Assembly: GCA_039566865.1 (NCBI GenBank)
Contig: CM076944.1
Coordinates: 18,002,501 to 18,066,500 of the forward strand
Origin: Aurelia coerulea
Taxonomy: Eukaryota > Cnidaria > Scyphozoa > Semaeostomeae > Ulmaridae
Length of the DNA stretch: 64,000 nt
Direction of reading: 5' to 3'
The notes beneath the pieces are model-generated. The model was not told the DNA's origin, did no database searches, and saw only the letters and a program-made list of their open reading frames with translations. Both the position numbers and the translations under genes were made by a program. Positions 26,430 through 42,900 of this stretch are shown here, piece by piece (positions within the stretch are counted from its first letter, which is position 1; every line of letters begins with the position of its first letter).

Positions 26430-27900
26430 TTATTTTCTAAAAGAAAACAAATTATAATCACAAAAAGTGTGGATTACCGCACTTTTATTAGCTACATATT
26501 ATATTATAGAGAGTATTGCGCTCATCGTTCTGCCAGTTCTGCCAGTGACTTCTTTTATGGCACTATATTAGTGCTGCAACAACCATTGTAGGAAACATTA
26601 CTATAGACATTAGTTCTTTCTTTAGTCTTAATTTAGCTTTACTGCAACAATAAACATCGATTATTTAAATGTTTTTTTTCTAAAGGAAAACAAAATATAA
26701 AAACAAAAAAATTTGGATTAACGCACTTTATTAGCAACATTTCATATTATAAAGGGTATTGCGCTCATCGTTCTTTAAAACTTTAGTTCTGCCAGTTATT
26801 TCTTTTATAGCACTATATTAGTGCTGCAGGAACCATTCTTGGAAACATTAATATAGACATTAGTTCTTTCTTCAGTCTTATTTTAGCTTTACTGCATCAA
26901 CAAACATCGATTAATTAAATGTTTTTTTTCTAAAAGAAAACAAAATATAAACACAAAAAGTGTGGATTACCGTACTTTTATTAGCTACATATTATATTAT
27001 AGAGAGTATTGCGCTCATCGTTCTGCCAGTTCTGCCAGTGACTTCTTTTATGGCACTATATTAGTGCTGCAACAACCATTGTAGGAAACATTACTATAGA
27101 CATTAGTTCTTTCTTTAGTCTTAATTTAGCTTTACTGCAACAATAAACATCGATTATTTAAATTTTTTTTTCTAAAGGAAAACAAAATATAAATACAAAA
27201 AGTTTGGATTAACGCACTTTAATAGCAACATTTCATATTATAAAGGGAATTGCGCTCATCGTTCTTTAAAACTTTAGTTCTGCCAGTTATTTCTTTTATA
27301 GCACTATATTAGTGCTGCAGGAACCATTCTTGGAAACATTAATATAGACATTAGTTCTTTCTTCAGTCTTATTTTAGCTTTACTGCATCAACAAACATCG
27401 ATTAATTAAATGTTTTTTTTCTAAAAGAAAACAAAATATAAACACAAAAAGTGTGGATTACCGCACTTTTATTAGCTACATATTATATTATAGAGAGTAT
27501 TGCGCTCATCGTTCTGCCAGTTCTGCCAGTGACTTCTTTTATGGCACTATATTAGTGCTGCAACAACCATTGTAGGAAACATTACTATAGACATTAGTTC
27601 TTTCTTTAGTCTTAATTTAGCTTTACTGCAACAATAAACATCGATTATTTAAATTTTTTTTTCTAAAGGAAAACAAAATATAAATACAAAAAGTTTGGAT
27701 TAACGCACTTTATTAGCAACATTTCATATTATAAAGGGTATTGCGCTCATCGTTCTTTAAAACTTTAGTTCTGCCAGTTACTTCTTTTATAGCACTATAT
27801 TAGTGCTGCAGGAACCATTCTTGGAAACATTAATATAGACATTAGTTCTTTCTTCAGTCTTATTTTAGCTTTACTGCATCAACAAACATCGATTAATTAA
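26430..27900 (+). repeat. Dimeric 492-bp higher-order repeat, three copies
   Basis: Three dimers begin near 26437, 26930 and 27420. Each pairs a monomer with TCTAAAAGAAAAC, TTTTATTAGCTACATATTAT and the duplicated 9-mer with a monomer reading AGTTTGGATTAACGC and TTAGCAACATTTCATATT. Confidence 0.83.
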
Positions 27901-30900
27901 ATGTTTATTTTCTCAAAGGAAACATAATATAAAAACAAAAAAGTGTGGATTACCGCACTTTTATTAGCTACATATCATATTATAAAAAGTATTGCGCTCA
28001 TCGTTCTTTACAACTTTAGTTCTCCCAGCTACTTCTTTTATAGCACTATATTAGTGCTGCAGGAACCATTCTTGGAAACATTAATATAGACTTAAGTTCT
28101 CCCTTTACTCTTAATTTAGCTTTACTGCATCAACAAACATCGATTAATTAAATGATTATTTTCTCAAAGAAAACAGAATATAATCACAAAAAGTGTGGAT
28201 TGACGCACTTTATTGGCTACAATTCATATTATAAAGAGCATTGCGCTCATCGTTCTTTAAAACTTTAGTTCTGCCAGCTACTTCTTTTATAGCACTATAT
28301 TAGTGCTGCAGCAACCATTCTTCGAAACATTACTATAAACATTAGTTCTTTTTTTAGTCTTATTTTAGCTTTACTGCATCAGCAAACATCGATTAATTAA
28401 ATGTTTATTTTCTCAAGGAAAACAAAATATAAACACAAAAAGGTTTTTATTAACGCTCTTTATGAGCAACAATTCATATTATAAAGAGTATTGTGCTCAT
28501 CGTTCTTTAAAACTTTAGTTCTGCCAGCTACTTCTTTTATAGAACTATATTAATGCTGCAGCAGCCATTCTTGGAAACATTACTATAGACATTAGTTCTT
28601 TCTTTAGTCTAATTTTAGCTTTACTGCATCAACAAACATCGATTAATTAAATGTTTATTTTCTCAAAGAAAACAAAATGTCAACACAAAAAGTGTGGATT
28701 AACGCACTTTATTAGCTACAATTCATATTATAAAGAGCATTGCTCTCATCGTTCTTTAAAACTTTAGTTCTGCCAGCTAATTCTTTTATAGCACTATATT
28801 AGTGATGCAGCAACCATTCTTCGAAACATTACTATAAACATTAGTTCTTTTTTTAGTCTTATTTTAGCTTTACTGCATCAGCAAACATCGATTAATTAAA
28901 TGTTTATTTTCTCAAGGAAAACAAAATATAAACACAAAAAGGTTTTTATTAACGCTCTTTATGAGCAACAATTCATATTATAAAGAGTATTGTGCTCATC
29001 GTTCTTTAAAACTTTAGTTCTGCCAGCTACTCCTTTTATAGCACTATATTAGTGCTGCAGCAACCATTCTTGGAAACATTACTATAGACATTAGTTCTTT
29101 CTTTAGTCTAATTTTAGCTTTACTGCATCAACAAACATCGGTTAATTAAATGTTTATTTTCTCAAAGAAAACAAAATATCAACACAAAAAGTGTGGATTA
29201 ACGCACTTTATTAGCTACAATTCATATTATAAAGAGAATTGCGCTCATCGTTCTTTAAAACTTTAGTTCTGCCAGCTACTTCTTTTATAGCACAATATAC
29301 TAATGCTGCAACAACCATTCTTGGAAACATTAATATGGACATTAGTTCTTTCTTTAGTCTTATTTTAGCTTTATTGCATCAACAAGTATCGATTAATTAA
29401 ATGTTTATTTTCTCAAAGAAAACAAAATATCAACAAATAAAGTGTGGATTAACGTACTTTATTAGCTACAATACATATTGCAAAGAGTATTGCGCTCATC
29501 GTTCTTTAAAAGTTTAGTTCTGCAAGCTACTTCTTTTATAGCACTATATTTGTGATGCAGCAACCATTCTTGGAAACATTACTATAGACATTAGTTCTTT
29601 CTTTAGTCTTATTTTAGCTTTACTGCATCAACAAACATAGATCAATCAAATGTTTATTTTCTAAAAGAAAACAAATTATAATCACAAAAAGTGTTGATTA
29701 CCGCACTTTTATTAGCTACATATCATATTATAAAGAGTATTGCGCTTATTAATCCTTACAACTTTAGTTCTTCCAGCTAGTTCTTTTATAGCACTATATT
29801 AGTGCTGCAGCAATCATTCTTGGAAACATTTTTATAGACATTAGTTCTTTCTTTGGTCTTATTTTATTTTTACTGGAACAATAAACATCGAATATTTAAA
29901 TGTTTATTTTCTCAAGGAAAACAAAATATAAAAACAAAATTGTGTGGATTAACGCACTTTATTGACTACAATTCATATTATAAAGAGTATTGCTCTCATC
30001 GTTCTGCCAGTTCTGCCAGTTACTTCTTTTATGGCACTATATTAGTGCTGCAGGAACCATTCTTGGAAACATTAATATAGACATTAGTTCTTTCTTCAGA
30101 TTTATTTTAGCTTTACTGCATCAACAAAGATCGATTAATTAAATGTTTATTTTCTCAAAGGAAACATAATACAAAAACAAAAAAGTGTGGATTACCGCAC
30201 TTTTATTAGCTACATATCATATTATAAAAAGTATTGCGCTCATCGTTCTTTACAACTTTAGTTCTCCCAGCTACTTCTTTTATAGCACTATATTAGTGCT
30301 GCAGGAACCATTCTTGGAAACATTAATATAGACTTAAGTTCTCCCTTTACTCTTAATTTAGCTTTACTGCATCAACAAACATCGATTAATTAAATGATTA
30401 TTTTCTCAAAGAAAACAGAATATAATCACAAAAAGTGTGGATTGACGCACTTTATTGGCTACAAAAAATTCATATTATAAAGAGCATTGCGCTTATTAAT
30501 CCTTACAACTTTAGTTCTTCCAGCTAGTTCTTTTATAGCACTATATTAGTGCTGCAGCAATCATTCTTGGAAACATTATTATAGACATTAGTTCTTTCTT
30601 TGGTCTTATTTTATTTTTACTGGAACAATAAACATCGATTATTTAAATGTTTATTTTCTCAAGGAAAACAAAATATAAAACAAAATTGTGTGGATTAACG
30701 CACTTTATTGACTACAATTCATATTATAAAGAGTATTGCTCTCATCGTTCTGCCAGTTCTGCCAGTTACGTCTTTTATGGCACTATATTAGTGCTGCAGG
30801 AACCATTCTTGGAAACATTACTATAAACATTAGTTCTTTTTTTAGTCTTATTTTAGCTTTACTGCATCAGCAAACATCGATTAATTAAATGTTTATTTTC

Positions 30901-33900
30901 TCAAGGAAAACAAAATATAAACACAAAAAGGTTTTTATTAACGCTCTTTATGAGCAACAATTCATATTATAAAGAGTATTGTGCTCATCGTTCTTTAAAA
31001 CTTTAGTTCTGCCAGCTACTTCTTTTATAGAACTATATTAATGCTGCAGCAGCCATTCTTGGAAACATTACTATAGACATTAGTTCTTTCTTCAGTCTTA
31101 TTTTAGCTTTACTGCATCAACAAACATCGATTAATTAAATGTTTATTTTCTCAAAGAAAACAAAATATAAACACAAAAAGTGTGGATTAACGCACTTTAT
31201 TAGCTACAATTCATATTATAAAGAGCATTGCTCTCATCGTTCTTTAAAACTTTAGTTCTGCCAGCTAATTCTTTTATAGCACTATATTAGTGATGCAGCA
31301 ACCATTCTTGGAAACATTACTATAGACATTAGTTCTTTCTTTAATCTTATTTTAGCTTTACTGCATCAACAAACATAGATTAATAAAATGTTTATTTTCT
31401 CAAAGAAAACAAAATATAAACACAAAAAGTGTGGATTAACGCACTTTATTAGCTACAATTCATATTATCAAGAGCATTGCGCTCATCGTTCATTAAAACT
31501 TTAGTTCTGCCAGCTACTTCTTTTATAGAACTATGTTAATGCTGCAGCAACCATTCTTGGAAACAGTACACTAGACATTAGTTGTTTCTTTAGTCTAATT
31601 TTAGCTTTACTGCATCAACAAACATCGATTAATTAAATGTTTATTTTCTCAAAGAAAACAAAATATAAACAAAAAAAGTGTGGATTAACGCACTTTATTA
31701 GCTACAATTCATATTATAAAGAGCATTGCGCTCATCGTTCATTAAAACTTTAGTTCTGCCAGCTACTTCTTTTATAGCACAATATATTAATGCTGCAACA
31801 ACCATTCTTGGAAACATTACTATAGACATTAGTTCTTTCTTTAATCTTATTTTAGCTTTACTGCATCAACAAACATAGTTGAATAAAATGTTTATTTTCT
31901 CAAAGAAAACAAAATATAAACACAAAAAGTGTGGATTAACGCACTTTATTAGCTACAATTCATATTATAAAGAGCATTGCGCTCATCGTTCATTAAAACT
32001 TTAGTTCTGCCAGCTACTTCTTTTATAGAACTATATTAATGCTGCAGCAACCATTCTTGGAAACAGTACACTAGACATTAGTTGTTTCTTTAGTTTAATT
32101 TTAGCTTTACTGCATCAACAAACATCGATTAATTAAATGTTTATTTTCTCAAAGAAAACAAAATATAAACAAAAAAAGTGTGGATTAACGCACTTTATTA
32201 GCTACAATTCATATTATAAAGAGCATTGCGCTCATCGTTCATTAAAACTTTAGTTCTGCCAGCTACTTCTTTTATAGCACAATATATTAATGCTGCAACA
32301 ACCATTCTTGGAAACATTAATATGGACATTAGTTCTTTCTTTAGTCTTATTTTAGCTTTATTGCATCAACAAGTATCGATTAATTAAATGTTTATTTTCT
32401 CAAAGAAAACAAAAGATCAACAAATAAAGTGTGGATTAACGTACTTTATTAGCTACAATACATATTGCAAAGAGTATTGCGCTCATCGTTCTTTAAAAGT
32501 TTAGTTCTGCAAGCTACTTCTTTTATAGCACTATATTAGTGATGCAGCAACCATTCTTGGAAACATTACTATAGACATTAGTTCTTTCTTTAGTCTTATT
32601 TTAGCTTTACTGCATCAACAAACATAGATCAATCAAATGTTTATTTTCTCAAAGAAAACAAAATATAAACACAAAAAGTGTAGATTAACGTACTTTATTA
32701 GCTACACTTCATATTATAAAGAGTATTGCGCTCATCGTTCTTTAAAACTTTAGTTCTGCCAGCTACTTCTTTTATAGAACTATATTATCTGCTGCAGGAA
32801 CCATTCTTGGAAACATTAATATAGACATTAGTTCTTTCTTAAGTCTTATTTTAGCTTTACTGTATCAACAAACATCGATTAATTAAATGTTTATTTTCTA
32901 AAAGAAAACAAATTATAATCACAAAAAGTGTTGATTACCGCACTTTTATTAGCTACATATCATATTATAAAGAGTATTGCGCTTATCAATCCTTACAACT
33001 TTAGTTCTTCCAGCTAGTTCTTTTATAGCACTATATTAGTGCTGCAGCAATCATTCTTGGAAACATTATTATAGACATTAGTTCTTTCTTTGGTCTTATT
33101 TTATTTTTACTGGAACAATAAACATCGATTATTTAAATGTTTATTTTCTCAAGGAAAACAAAATATAAAACAAAATTGTGTGGATTAACGCACTTTATTG
33201 ACTACAATTCATATTATAAAGAGTATTGCTCTCATCGTTCTGCCAGTTCTGCCAGTTACTTCGTTTATGGCACTATATTAGTGCTGCAGCAACGATTCTA
33301 GGAAACATTACTATAGACATTAGTTCTTTCTTCAGTCTTATTTTAGCTTTACTGCATCAACAAACATCGATTGATTAAATGTTTATTTTCTCAAAGGAAA
33401 CATAATATAAAAACAAAAAAGTGGGGATTAACGCACTTTTTATTAGCTTCAATTCATATTATAAATAGTATTGCGCTCATCTTTATTTAAAACATTAGTT
33501 CTGCCAGCTACTTCTTTCATAGCACTATATTATTGCTGCATTAACCATTCTTGGAAACATTAATATAGACATTAGTTCTTTCTTAAGTCTTATTTTAGCT
33601 TTACTGCATCAACAAACATCGATTAATTAAATTTTTATTTTCTGAAAGGAAACATAATATAAAAACAAAAAAGTGTGGATTACCGCACTTTTATTAGCTA
33701 CATATCATATTATAAAAAGTATTGCGCTCATCGTTCTTTACAACTTTAGTTCTCCCAGCTACTTCTTTTATAGCACTATATTAGTGTTGCAGGAACCATT
33801 CTTGGACACATTAATATAGACATTAATTCTTTCTTAAGTCTTATTTTAGCTTTACTGCATCAACAAACATCGATTAATTAAATGTTTTTTTTCTAAAAGA

Positions 33901-36900
33901 AAACAAAATATAAACACAAAAAGTGTGGATTACCGCACTTTTATTAGCTACATATTATATTATAGAGAGTATTGCGCTCATCGTTCTGCCAGTTCTGCCG
34001 GTGACTTCTTTTATGGCACTATATTAGTGCTGCAACAACCATTGTAGGAAACATTACTATAGACATTAGTTCTTTCTTTAGTCTTAATTTAGCTTTACTG
34101 CAACAATAAACATCGATTATTTAAATTTTTTTTTTCTAAAGAAAACAAAATATAAATACAAAAAGTTTGGATTAACGCACTTTATTAGCAACATTTAATA
34201 TTATAAAGGGTATTGCGCTCATCGTTCTTTAAAACTTTAGTTCTGCCAGTTACTTCTTTTATAGCACTATATTAGTGCTGCAGGAACCATTCTTGGAAAC
34301 ATTAATATAGACAATAGTTCTTTCTTCAGTCTTATTTTAGCTTTACTGCATCAACAAACATCGATTAATTAAATGTTTATTTTCTCAAAGGAAACATAAT
34401 ATAAAAACAAAAAAGTGTGGATTACCGCACTTTTATTAGCTACATATCATATTATAAAAAGTATTGCGCTCATCGTTCTTTACAACTTTAGTTCTCCCAG
34501 CTACTTCTTTTATAGCACTATATTAGTGCTGCAGGAACCATTCTTGGAAACATTAATATAGACTTAAGTTCTCCCTTTACTCTTAATTTAGCTTTACTGC
34601 ATCAACAAACATCGATTAATTAAATGATTATTTTCTCAAAGAAAACAAAATATAATCACAAAAAGTGTGGATTGACGCACTTTATTGGCTACAATTCATA
34701 TTATAAAGAGCATTGCGCTCATCGTTCTTTAAAACTTTAGTTCTGCCAGCTACTTCTTTTATAGCACTATATTAGTGCTGCAGCAACCATTCTTCGAAAC
34801 ATTACTATAAACATTAGTTCTTTCTTTAGTCTTATTTTAGCTTTACTGCATCAGCAAACATCGATTAATTAAACGTTTATTTTCTCAAAGAAAAACAAAA
34901 TGTAAACACAAAAAGTGTGGATTACCGCACGTTATTAGCTACAATTCATATTATAAAGGGTCTTGCGGTCATCGTTCTTTACAACTTTGGTTCTGCCAGC
35001 TACTTCTTTTATAGCACTATATTAGTGATACAGGAACCATTCTTGGAAACATTATTATAGACATTAGTTCTTTCTTTAGTCTTATTTTAGCTTAAATGCT
35101 TATTTTCTCAAAGAAAACAAAATATAAACACAAAAAGTTTGGATTGACGCACTTTATTAGCTACAATTCATATTATAAAGAGCATTGCGCTCATCGTTCT
35201 GCCAGTTCCACCAGTGACTTATTTTATGGCACTATATTAGTGCTGGATCAACCATTCTTGGAAATATTACTATATACATTAGTTCTTTCTTTATTCTTAT
35301 TTTAGCATTACTACATCAACAAACATCGATTAATTAAATGTATATTTTCTCATAGAAAACAAAATATAAATACAAAAAGTGTGGATTAACGCACTTTATT
35401 AGCTACATTTCATATTATAAAGGGTATTGCGGTCATCGTTCTTTAAAACTTTAGTTCTGCCAGCTACTTCTTTTATAGCACTATATTAGTGCTAGAGCAA
35501 CCATTCTTGGAAATATTACTATAGTAATTAGTTCTTTCTTTAGTCTTATTTTAGCTTAACTGCATCAACAAACATCGATTAATTAAATGTATATTTTCTC
35601 AAAGAAAACAAAATGTAAACACAAAAAGTGTGGATTAACGCACTTTATTAGCTACAATTCATATTATAAAGGGTCTTGCGGTCATCGTTCTTTACAACTT
35701 TGGTTCTGCCAGCTACTTCTTTTATAGCACTATATTAGTGATACAGGAACCATTCTTGGAAACATTATTATAGACATTAGTTCTTTCTTTAGTCTTATTT
35801 TAGCTTAAATGTTTATTTGCTCAAAGAAAACAATATATAAACACAAAAAGTTTGCATTAACGCCCTTTATTAGCTACAATTCATATTATAAAGAGCATTG
35901 CGCTCATCGTTCTGCCAGTTCCACCAGTGACTTCTTTTATGGCACTATATTAGTGCTGCAGCAACAATTCTAGGAAGCATTACTATAGACATTAGTTCTT
36001 TCTTCAGTCTTATTTTAAATTTACTGCATCAACAAACATCGATTAATTAAATGTTTATTTTCTCAAAGAAAACAAAATATAAACACAAAAAGTGTGGATT
36101 GACGCACTTTATTAGCTACAATTCATATTATAATGAGTATTGCACTCATCGTTCTTTAAAACTTTAGTTCTGCCAGCTACTTCTTTTATAGCACTATATT
36201 AGTGCTGCAGCAACAATTCTTCGAAACATTACTATAAACATTAGTTCTTTCTTTAGTATTATTTTAGCTTTACTGCATCAGCAAACATCGATTAATTAAA
36301 TGTTTATTTTCTCCAGGAAAACAAAATATAAACACAAAAAGGTTTTTATTAACGCTCTTTATGAGCAACGATTCATATTATAAAGAGAATTGCGCTCATC
36401 GTTCTTTACAACTTTGGTTCTGCCAGCTGTTCCTTTTATAGCACTACATTAGTGTTGCAGCAACCTTGCTTGGAAAAATTACTATAGACATTTGTTGTTT
36501 CTTTAGTCTTATTTTAAATTTACTGTATCAACAATCATCGATTAATTAAATGTTTATTTTCTCATAGAAAACAAAATATAAATACAAAACGTGTGGATTA
36601 GCGCACTTTATTAGCTACATTTCATATTATAAAGGGTATTGCGGTCATCGTTCTTTAAAACTTTAGTTCTGCCAGCTACCTCTTTTATAGCACTATATTA
36701 GTGATACAGGAACCATTCTTGGAAACATTAATATAGACATTAGTTCTTTCTTTAGTCTTATTTTAGCTTTACTGCATCAACAAACATCGATTATTTAAAT
36801 GTTTATTTTCTCAAAGAAAACAAAATATAAACACAAAAAGTGTGGATTGACGCACTTTATTAGCTACAATTCATATTATAAAGAGTATTGCGCTCATCGT

Positions 36901-39900
36901 TCTTTAAAACTTTAGTTCTGCCAGCTACTTCTTTTATAGCACTATATTAGTGCTGCAGCAACAATTCTTCGAAACATTACTAAAAAACATTAGTTCTTTC
37001 TTTAGTCTTATTTTAGCTTTACTGCATCAACAAACATCGATTAATTAAATGTTTAAGTTCTCAAGGAAAACAAAATATAAACACAAAAAGGTTTTTATTA
37101 ACGCTCTTTATGAGCAACAATTCATATTATAAAGAGAATTGCGCTCATCGTTCTTTACAACTTTGGTTCTGCCAGCTGTTCCTTTTATAGCACTACATTA
37201 GTGTTGCAGCAACCTTGCTTGGAAAAATTACTATAGACATTAGTTCTTTCTTTAGTCTTATTTTAGCTTTACTGCATCAGCAAACATCGATTAATTAAAT
37301 GTTTATTTTCTCAAAGAAATTAAAATATAAAAACAAAAAAGTGTGGATTAACACACTTTTTGTTAGCTACAATTCATATTATAAAGAGAATTGCGGTCAT
37401 CGTTCTTTAAAACTTTAGTTCTGCCAGCTACTTCTTTTATAGCACTATATTAGTGATACAGGAACCATTCTTGGAAACATTAATATAGACATTAGTTCTT
37501 TCTTTAGTCATATTTTAGCTTTACTGCTTCAACAAACATCGATTAATTAAATGTTTATTTTCTCAAAGAAAAACAAAATGTAAATACAAAAAGTGTGGAT
37601 TACCGCACTTTATTAGCTACAATTCATATCACAAAGAGTATTGCGCTCATCGTTCTTTAAAACTTTAGTTCTGCCAGTGACTTCTTTTATACCACTATAT
37701 TAGTGCTGCAGGGACCAAAGAGAAAACATTACCATAGACATTATTTCTTTTTTTGGTCTTATTTTAGCTTTACTGCATCAATAAACATCGATTAATTAAA
37801 TGTTTACTTTCTCAAAGAAAACTATAGATAAACACAAAAAGTTTGGATTAACGCACTTTATTAGCTACTATTCATATTATAAAGAGCATTGCGCTCATCG
37901 TTCTGCCAGTTCCACCAGTGACTTATTTTATGGCACTATATTAGTGCTGGATCAACCATTCTTGGAAATATTACTATATACATTAGTTCTTTCTTTATTC
38001 TTATTTTAGCTTTACTACATCAACAAACATCGATTAATTAAATGATATTTTCTCATAGAAAACAAAATATAAATACAAAAAGTGTGGATTAACGCACTTT
38101 ATTAGCTACATTTCATATTATAAATGGTATTGCGGTCATCGTTCTTTAAAACTTTAGTTCTGCCAGCTAATTCTTTTATAGCACTATATTAGTGCTAGAG
38201 CAACCATTCTTGGAAATATTACTATAGTAATTAGTTCTTTCTTTAGTCTTATTTTAGCTTAACTGCATCAACAAACATCGATTAATTAAATGTATATTTT
38301 CTCAAAGAAAACAGAATGTAAACACAAAAAGTGTGGATTAACGCACTTTATTAGCTACAATTCATATTATAATGAGTATTGCGCTCATCGTTCTGCCAGT
38401 TCCACCAGTGACTTCTTTTATGGCACTATATTAGTGCTGCAGCAACAATTCTAGGAAGCATTACTATAGACATTAGTTCTTTCTTCAGTCTTATTTTAAA
38501 TTTACTGCATCAACAAACATCGATTATTTAAATGTTTATTTTCTCAAGGAAAACAAAATATATAAAAACAAAAAAGTGTGGATTAACGCACTTTATTAGC
38601 TACAATTCATATTATAAAGAGCATTGCGCTCATCGTTCTGCCAGTTCCACCAGTGACTTCTTTTATGGCACTATATTAGTGCTGCAGCAACAATTCTAGG
38701 AAGCATTACTATAGACATTAGTTCTTTCTTTAGTCTTATTTTAGCTTAAATGTTTATTTGCTCAAAGAAAACAATATATAAACACAAAAAGTTTGCATTA
38801 ACGCCCTTTATTAGCTACAATTTATATTATAAAGAGCATTGCGGTCATCGTTCTGCCAGTTCCACCAGTTACTTCTTTTATGGCACTATATTAGTGCTGC
38901 AGCAACAATTCTAGGAAACATTACTATAGACATTAGTTCTTTCTTTAGTCTTATTTTAGCTTTACTGCAACAATAAACATCGATTATTTAAATGTTTATT
39001 TTCTCAAGGAAAACAAAATATAAAAACAAAAAAGTGTGGATTAACGCACTTTATTAGCTACAATTCATATTATAAAGAGCATTGCGCTCATCGTTCTGCC
39101 AGTTCCACCAGTGACTTCTTTTATGGCACTATATTAGTGCTGCAGCAACAATTCTAGGAAGCATTACTATAGACATTAGTTCTTTCTTCAGTCTTATTTT
39201 AAATTTACTGCATCAACAAACATCGATTAATTAAATGTTTATTTTCTCAAAGAAAACAAAATATAAACACAAAAAGTGTGGATTGACGCACTTTATTAGC
39301 TACAATTCATATTATAATGAGTATTGCGCTCATCGTTCTTTAAAACTTTAGTTCTGCCAGCTACTTCTTTTATAGCACTATATTAGTGCTGCAGCAACAA
39401 TTCTTCGAAACATTACTATAAACATTAGTTCTTTCTTTAGTCTTATTTTAAATTTACTGTATCAACAATCATCGATTAATTAAATGTTTATTTTCCCAAA
39501 GAAAACAGAAAAAGAATAAACAGAAAAAGTGTGGATAAACGCACTTTATTAGCTACAATTCATATTATAAAGAGTATTGCGCTCATCGCTCTTTACAATT
39601 TTATTTCTGCCAGCTACTTCTTTTATAGCACTATATTAGTGCTGCAGCAACCATTCTTCGAAACATTACTATAGACATTAGTTCTTTCTTTAGTCTTATT
39701 TTAGCTTTACTGCATCAGCAAACATCGATTAATTAAATGTTTATTTTCTCAAAGAAAACAAAATATAAAAACAAAAAAGTGTGGATTAACGCACTTTTTA
39801 TTAGCTAAAATTCATATTATAAAGAGAATTGCGGTCATCGTTCTTTAAAACTTTAGTTCTGCCAGCTACTTCTTTTATAGCACTATATTAGTGATACACG

Positions 39901-42900
39901 AACCATTCTTGGAAACATTAATAGAGACATTAGTTCTTTCTTTAGTCATATTTCAGCTTTACTGATTCAACAAACATCGATTAATTAAATGTTTATTTTC
40001 TCAAAGAAAAACAAAATGTAAACACAAATAGTGTGGATTACCGCACGTTATTAGCTACAATTCATATTATAAAGGGTATTGCGGTCATCGTTCTTTAAAA
40101 CTTTAGTTCTGCCAGCTACTTCTTTTATAGCACTATATTAGTGATACAGGAACCATTCTTGGAAACATTAATATAGACATTAGTTCTTTCTTTAGTCATA
40201 TTTTAGCTTTACTGCATCAACAAACATCGATTAATTAAACGTTTATTTTCTCAAAGAAAAACAAAATGTAAACACAAAAAGTGTGGATTACCGCACGTTA
40301 TTAGCTACAATTCATATTATAAAGGGTATTGCGGTCATCGTTCTTTAAAACTTTAGTTCTGGCAGCTACTTCTTTTATAGCACTATATTAGTGATACAGG
40401 AACCCTTCTTGGAATTATTAATATAGACATTAGTTCTTTCTTTAGTCTTATTTTAGCTTAACTGCATGAACAAACATCGATTAATTAAATGTTTATTTTC
40501 TCAAGGAAAAGAAAATATCAACGCAAAAAGCTTGGATTAACGCACTTTATTAGCAACAACTCGTATAATAAAGGGTATTGCGCTCATCGTTCTTTAAAAC
40601 TTTAGTTCTGCCAGTGACTTCTTTTATAAACTATATTAGTGCTGCAGGAACCATTCTTGGAAACATTAATATAGACATTAGTTCTTTCTTTACTCTTATT
40701 TTAGCTTTACTGCATTAAAAAACATCAATTAATTAAATGTTTATTTTCCCAAAGAAAACAAAATATGAACACAAAAAGTGTGGATTAACGCACTTTATTA
40801 GCTGCAATTCATATTATAAAGGGTATTGCGGTCATCGTTCTTTAAAACTTTAGTTCTGTCAGCTACTTCTTTTATAGCACTATATAAGTGATACAGGAAC
40901 CATTCTTGGAAACATTAATATAGACATTAGTTCTTTCTTTAGTCTTATTTTAGCTTAAATGTTTATTTGCTCAAAGAAAACAAAATATAAACACAAAAAG
41001 TGTGGATTAACGCACTTATTAGCTACAATTCATATTGAAAAGAGTATTGCGCTCATCGCTCTTTACAATTTTATTTCTGCCAGCTACTTCTTTTATAGCA
41101 CTATATTAGTGCTGCAGCAACCATTCTTCGAAACATTACTATAGACATTAGTTCCTTCTTTAGTCTTATTTTAGCTTTACTGCATCAGCAAACATCGATT
41201 AATTAAATGTTTATTTTCTCAAAGAAAACAAAATATAAAAACAAAAAAGTGTGGATTAACGCACTTTTTATTAGCTACAATTCATATTATAAAGAGAATT
41301 GCGCTCATCGTTCTTTACAACTTTGGTTCTGCCAGCTGTTCCTTTTATAGCACTACATTAGTGTTGCAGCAACCTTGCTTGGAAAAATTACTATAGACAT
41401 TCGTTGTTTCTTTAGTCTTATTTTAAATTTACTGTATCAACAATCATCGATTAATTAAATGTTTATTTTCCCAAAGAAAACAAAATATAAACAGAAAAAG
41501 TGTGGATAAACGCACTTTATTAGCTACAATTCTTATTATAAAGAGTATTGCGCTCATCGTTCTTTAAAACTTTAGTTCTGCCAGCTGCTTCTTTTATAGC
41601 ACTATATTAGTGCTGGAGCAACCATTCTTGGAAATATTACTATATACATTAGTTCTTTCATTATTCTTATTTTAGCTTTACTGCATCAACAAACATCGAT
41701 TAATTAAATGTATATTTTCTCATAGAAAACAAAATATAAATACAAAAACTGTGGATTAACGCACTTAATTAGCTACATTTCATATTATAAAGAGAATTGC
41801 GGTCATCGTTCTTTAAAACTTTAGTTCTGAAAGCTACTTCTTTCATAGCACTATATTAGTGATACAGGAACCATTCTTGGAAACATTAATATAGACATTA
41901 GTTCTTTCTTTAGTCATATTTTAGCTTTACTGCATCAACAAACATTGATTAATTAAATGTTTATTTTCTCAAAGAAAAACAAAATGTAAACACAAAAAGT
42001 GTGGATTACCGCACGTTATTATTTACAATTCATATTATAAAGGGTATTGCGCTCATCATTCTTTAAAACTTTAGTTTTGCCAGCTGCTTCTTTTATAGCA
42101 CTATATTAGTGCTGGAGCAACCATTCTTGCAAATATTACTATATACATTAGTTCTTTCTTTAGTCTTATTTTAGCTTTACTGCATCAACAAACATCGATA
42201 AATTAAATGTATATTTTCTCATAGAAAACAAAATATAAATACAAAAAGTGTGGATTAACGCACTTTATTAGCTACATTTCATATTATAAAGGGAATTGCG
42301 GTCATCGTTCTTTAAAACTTTAGTTCTGCCAGCTACTTCTTTTATAGCACTATATTAGTGATACAGGAACCATTCTTGGAAACATTAATATAGACATTAG
42401 TTCTTTCTTTAGTCTTATTTTAGCTTAACTGCATGAACAAACATCGATTAATTAAATGTTTATTTTCTCAAGGAAAAGAAAATATAAACGCAAAAAGCTT
42501 GGATTAACGCACTTTATTAGCAACAACTCGTATAATAAAGGGTATTGCGCTCATCGTTCTTTAAAACTTTAGTTCTGCCAGTGACTTCTTTTATAAACTA
42601 TATTAGTGCTGCAGGAACCATTCTTGGAAACATTAATATAGACATTAGTTCTTTCTTTACTCTTATTTTAGCTCTACTGCATTAACAAACATCAATTAAT
42701 TAAATGTTTATTTTCCCAAAGAAAACAAAATATAAATACAAAAAGTGTGTATTAACGCACTTTTTTAGCTACAATTCATATTATAAAGAGTATTGCGCTC
42801 ATCGTTCTTTAAAACATTAGTTCTGCTAGTGACTTCTTTTATACCACTATATTAGTGCTGCAGCGACCATTGTAGGAAACATTACTATAGACATTAGTTC

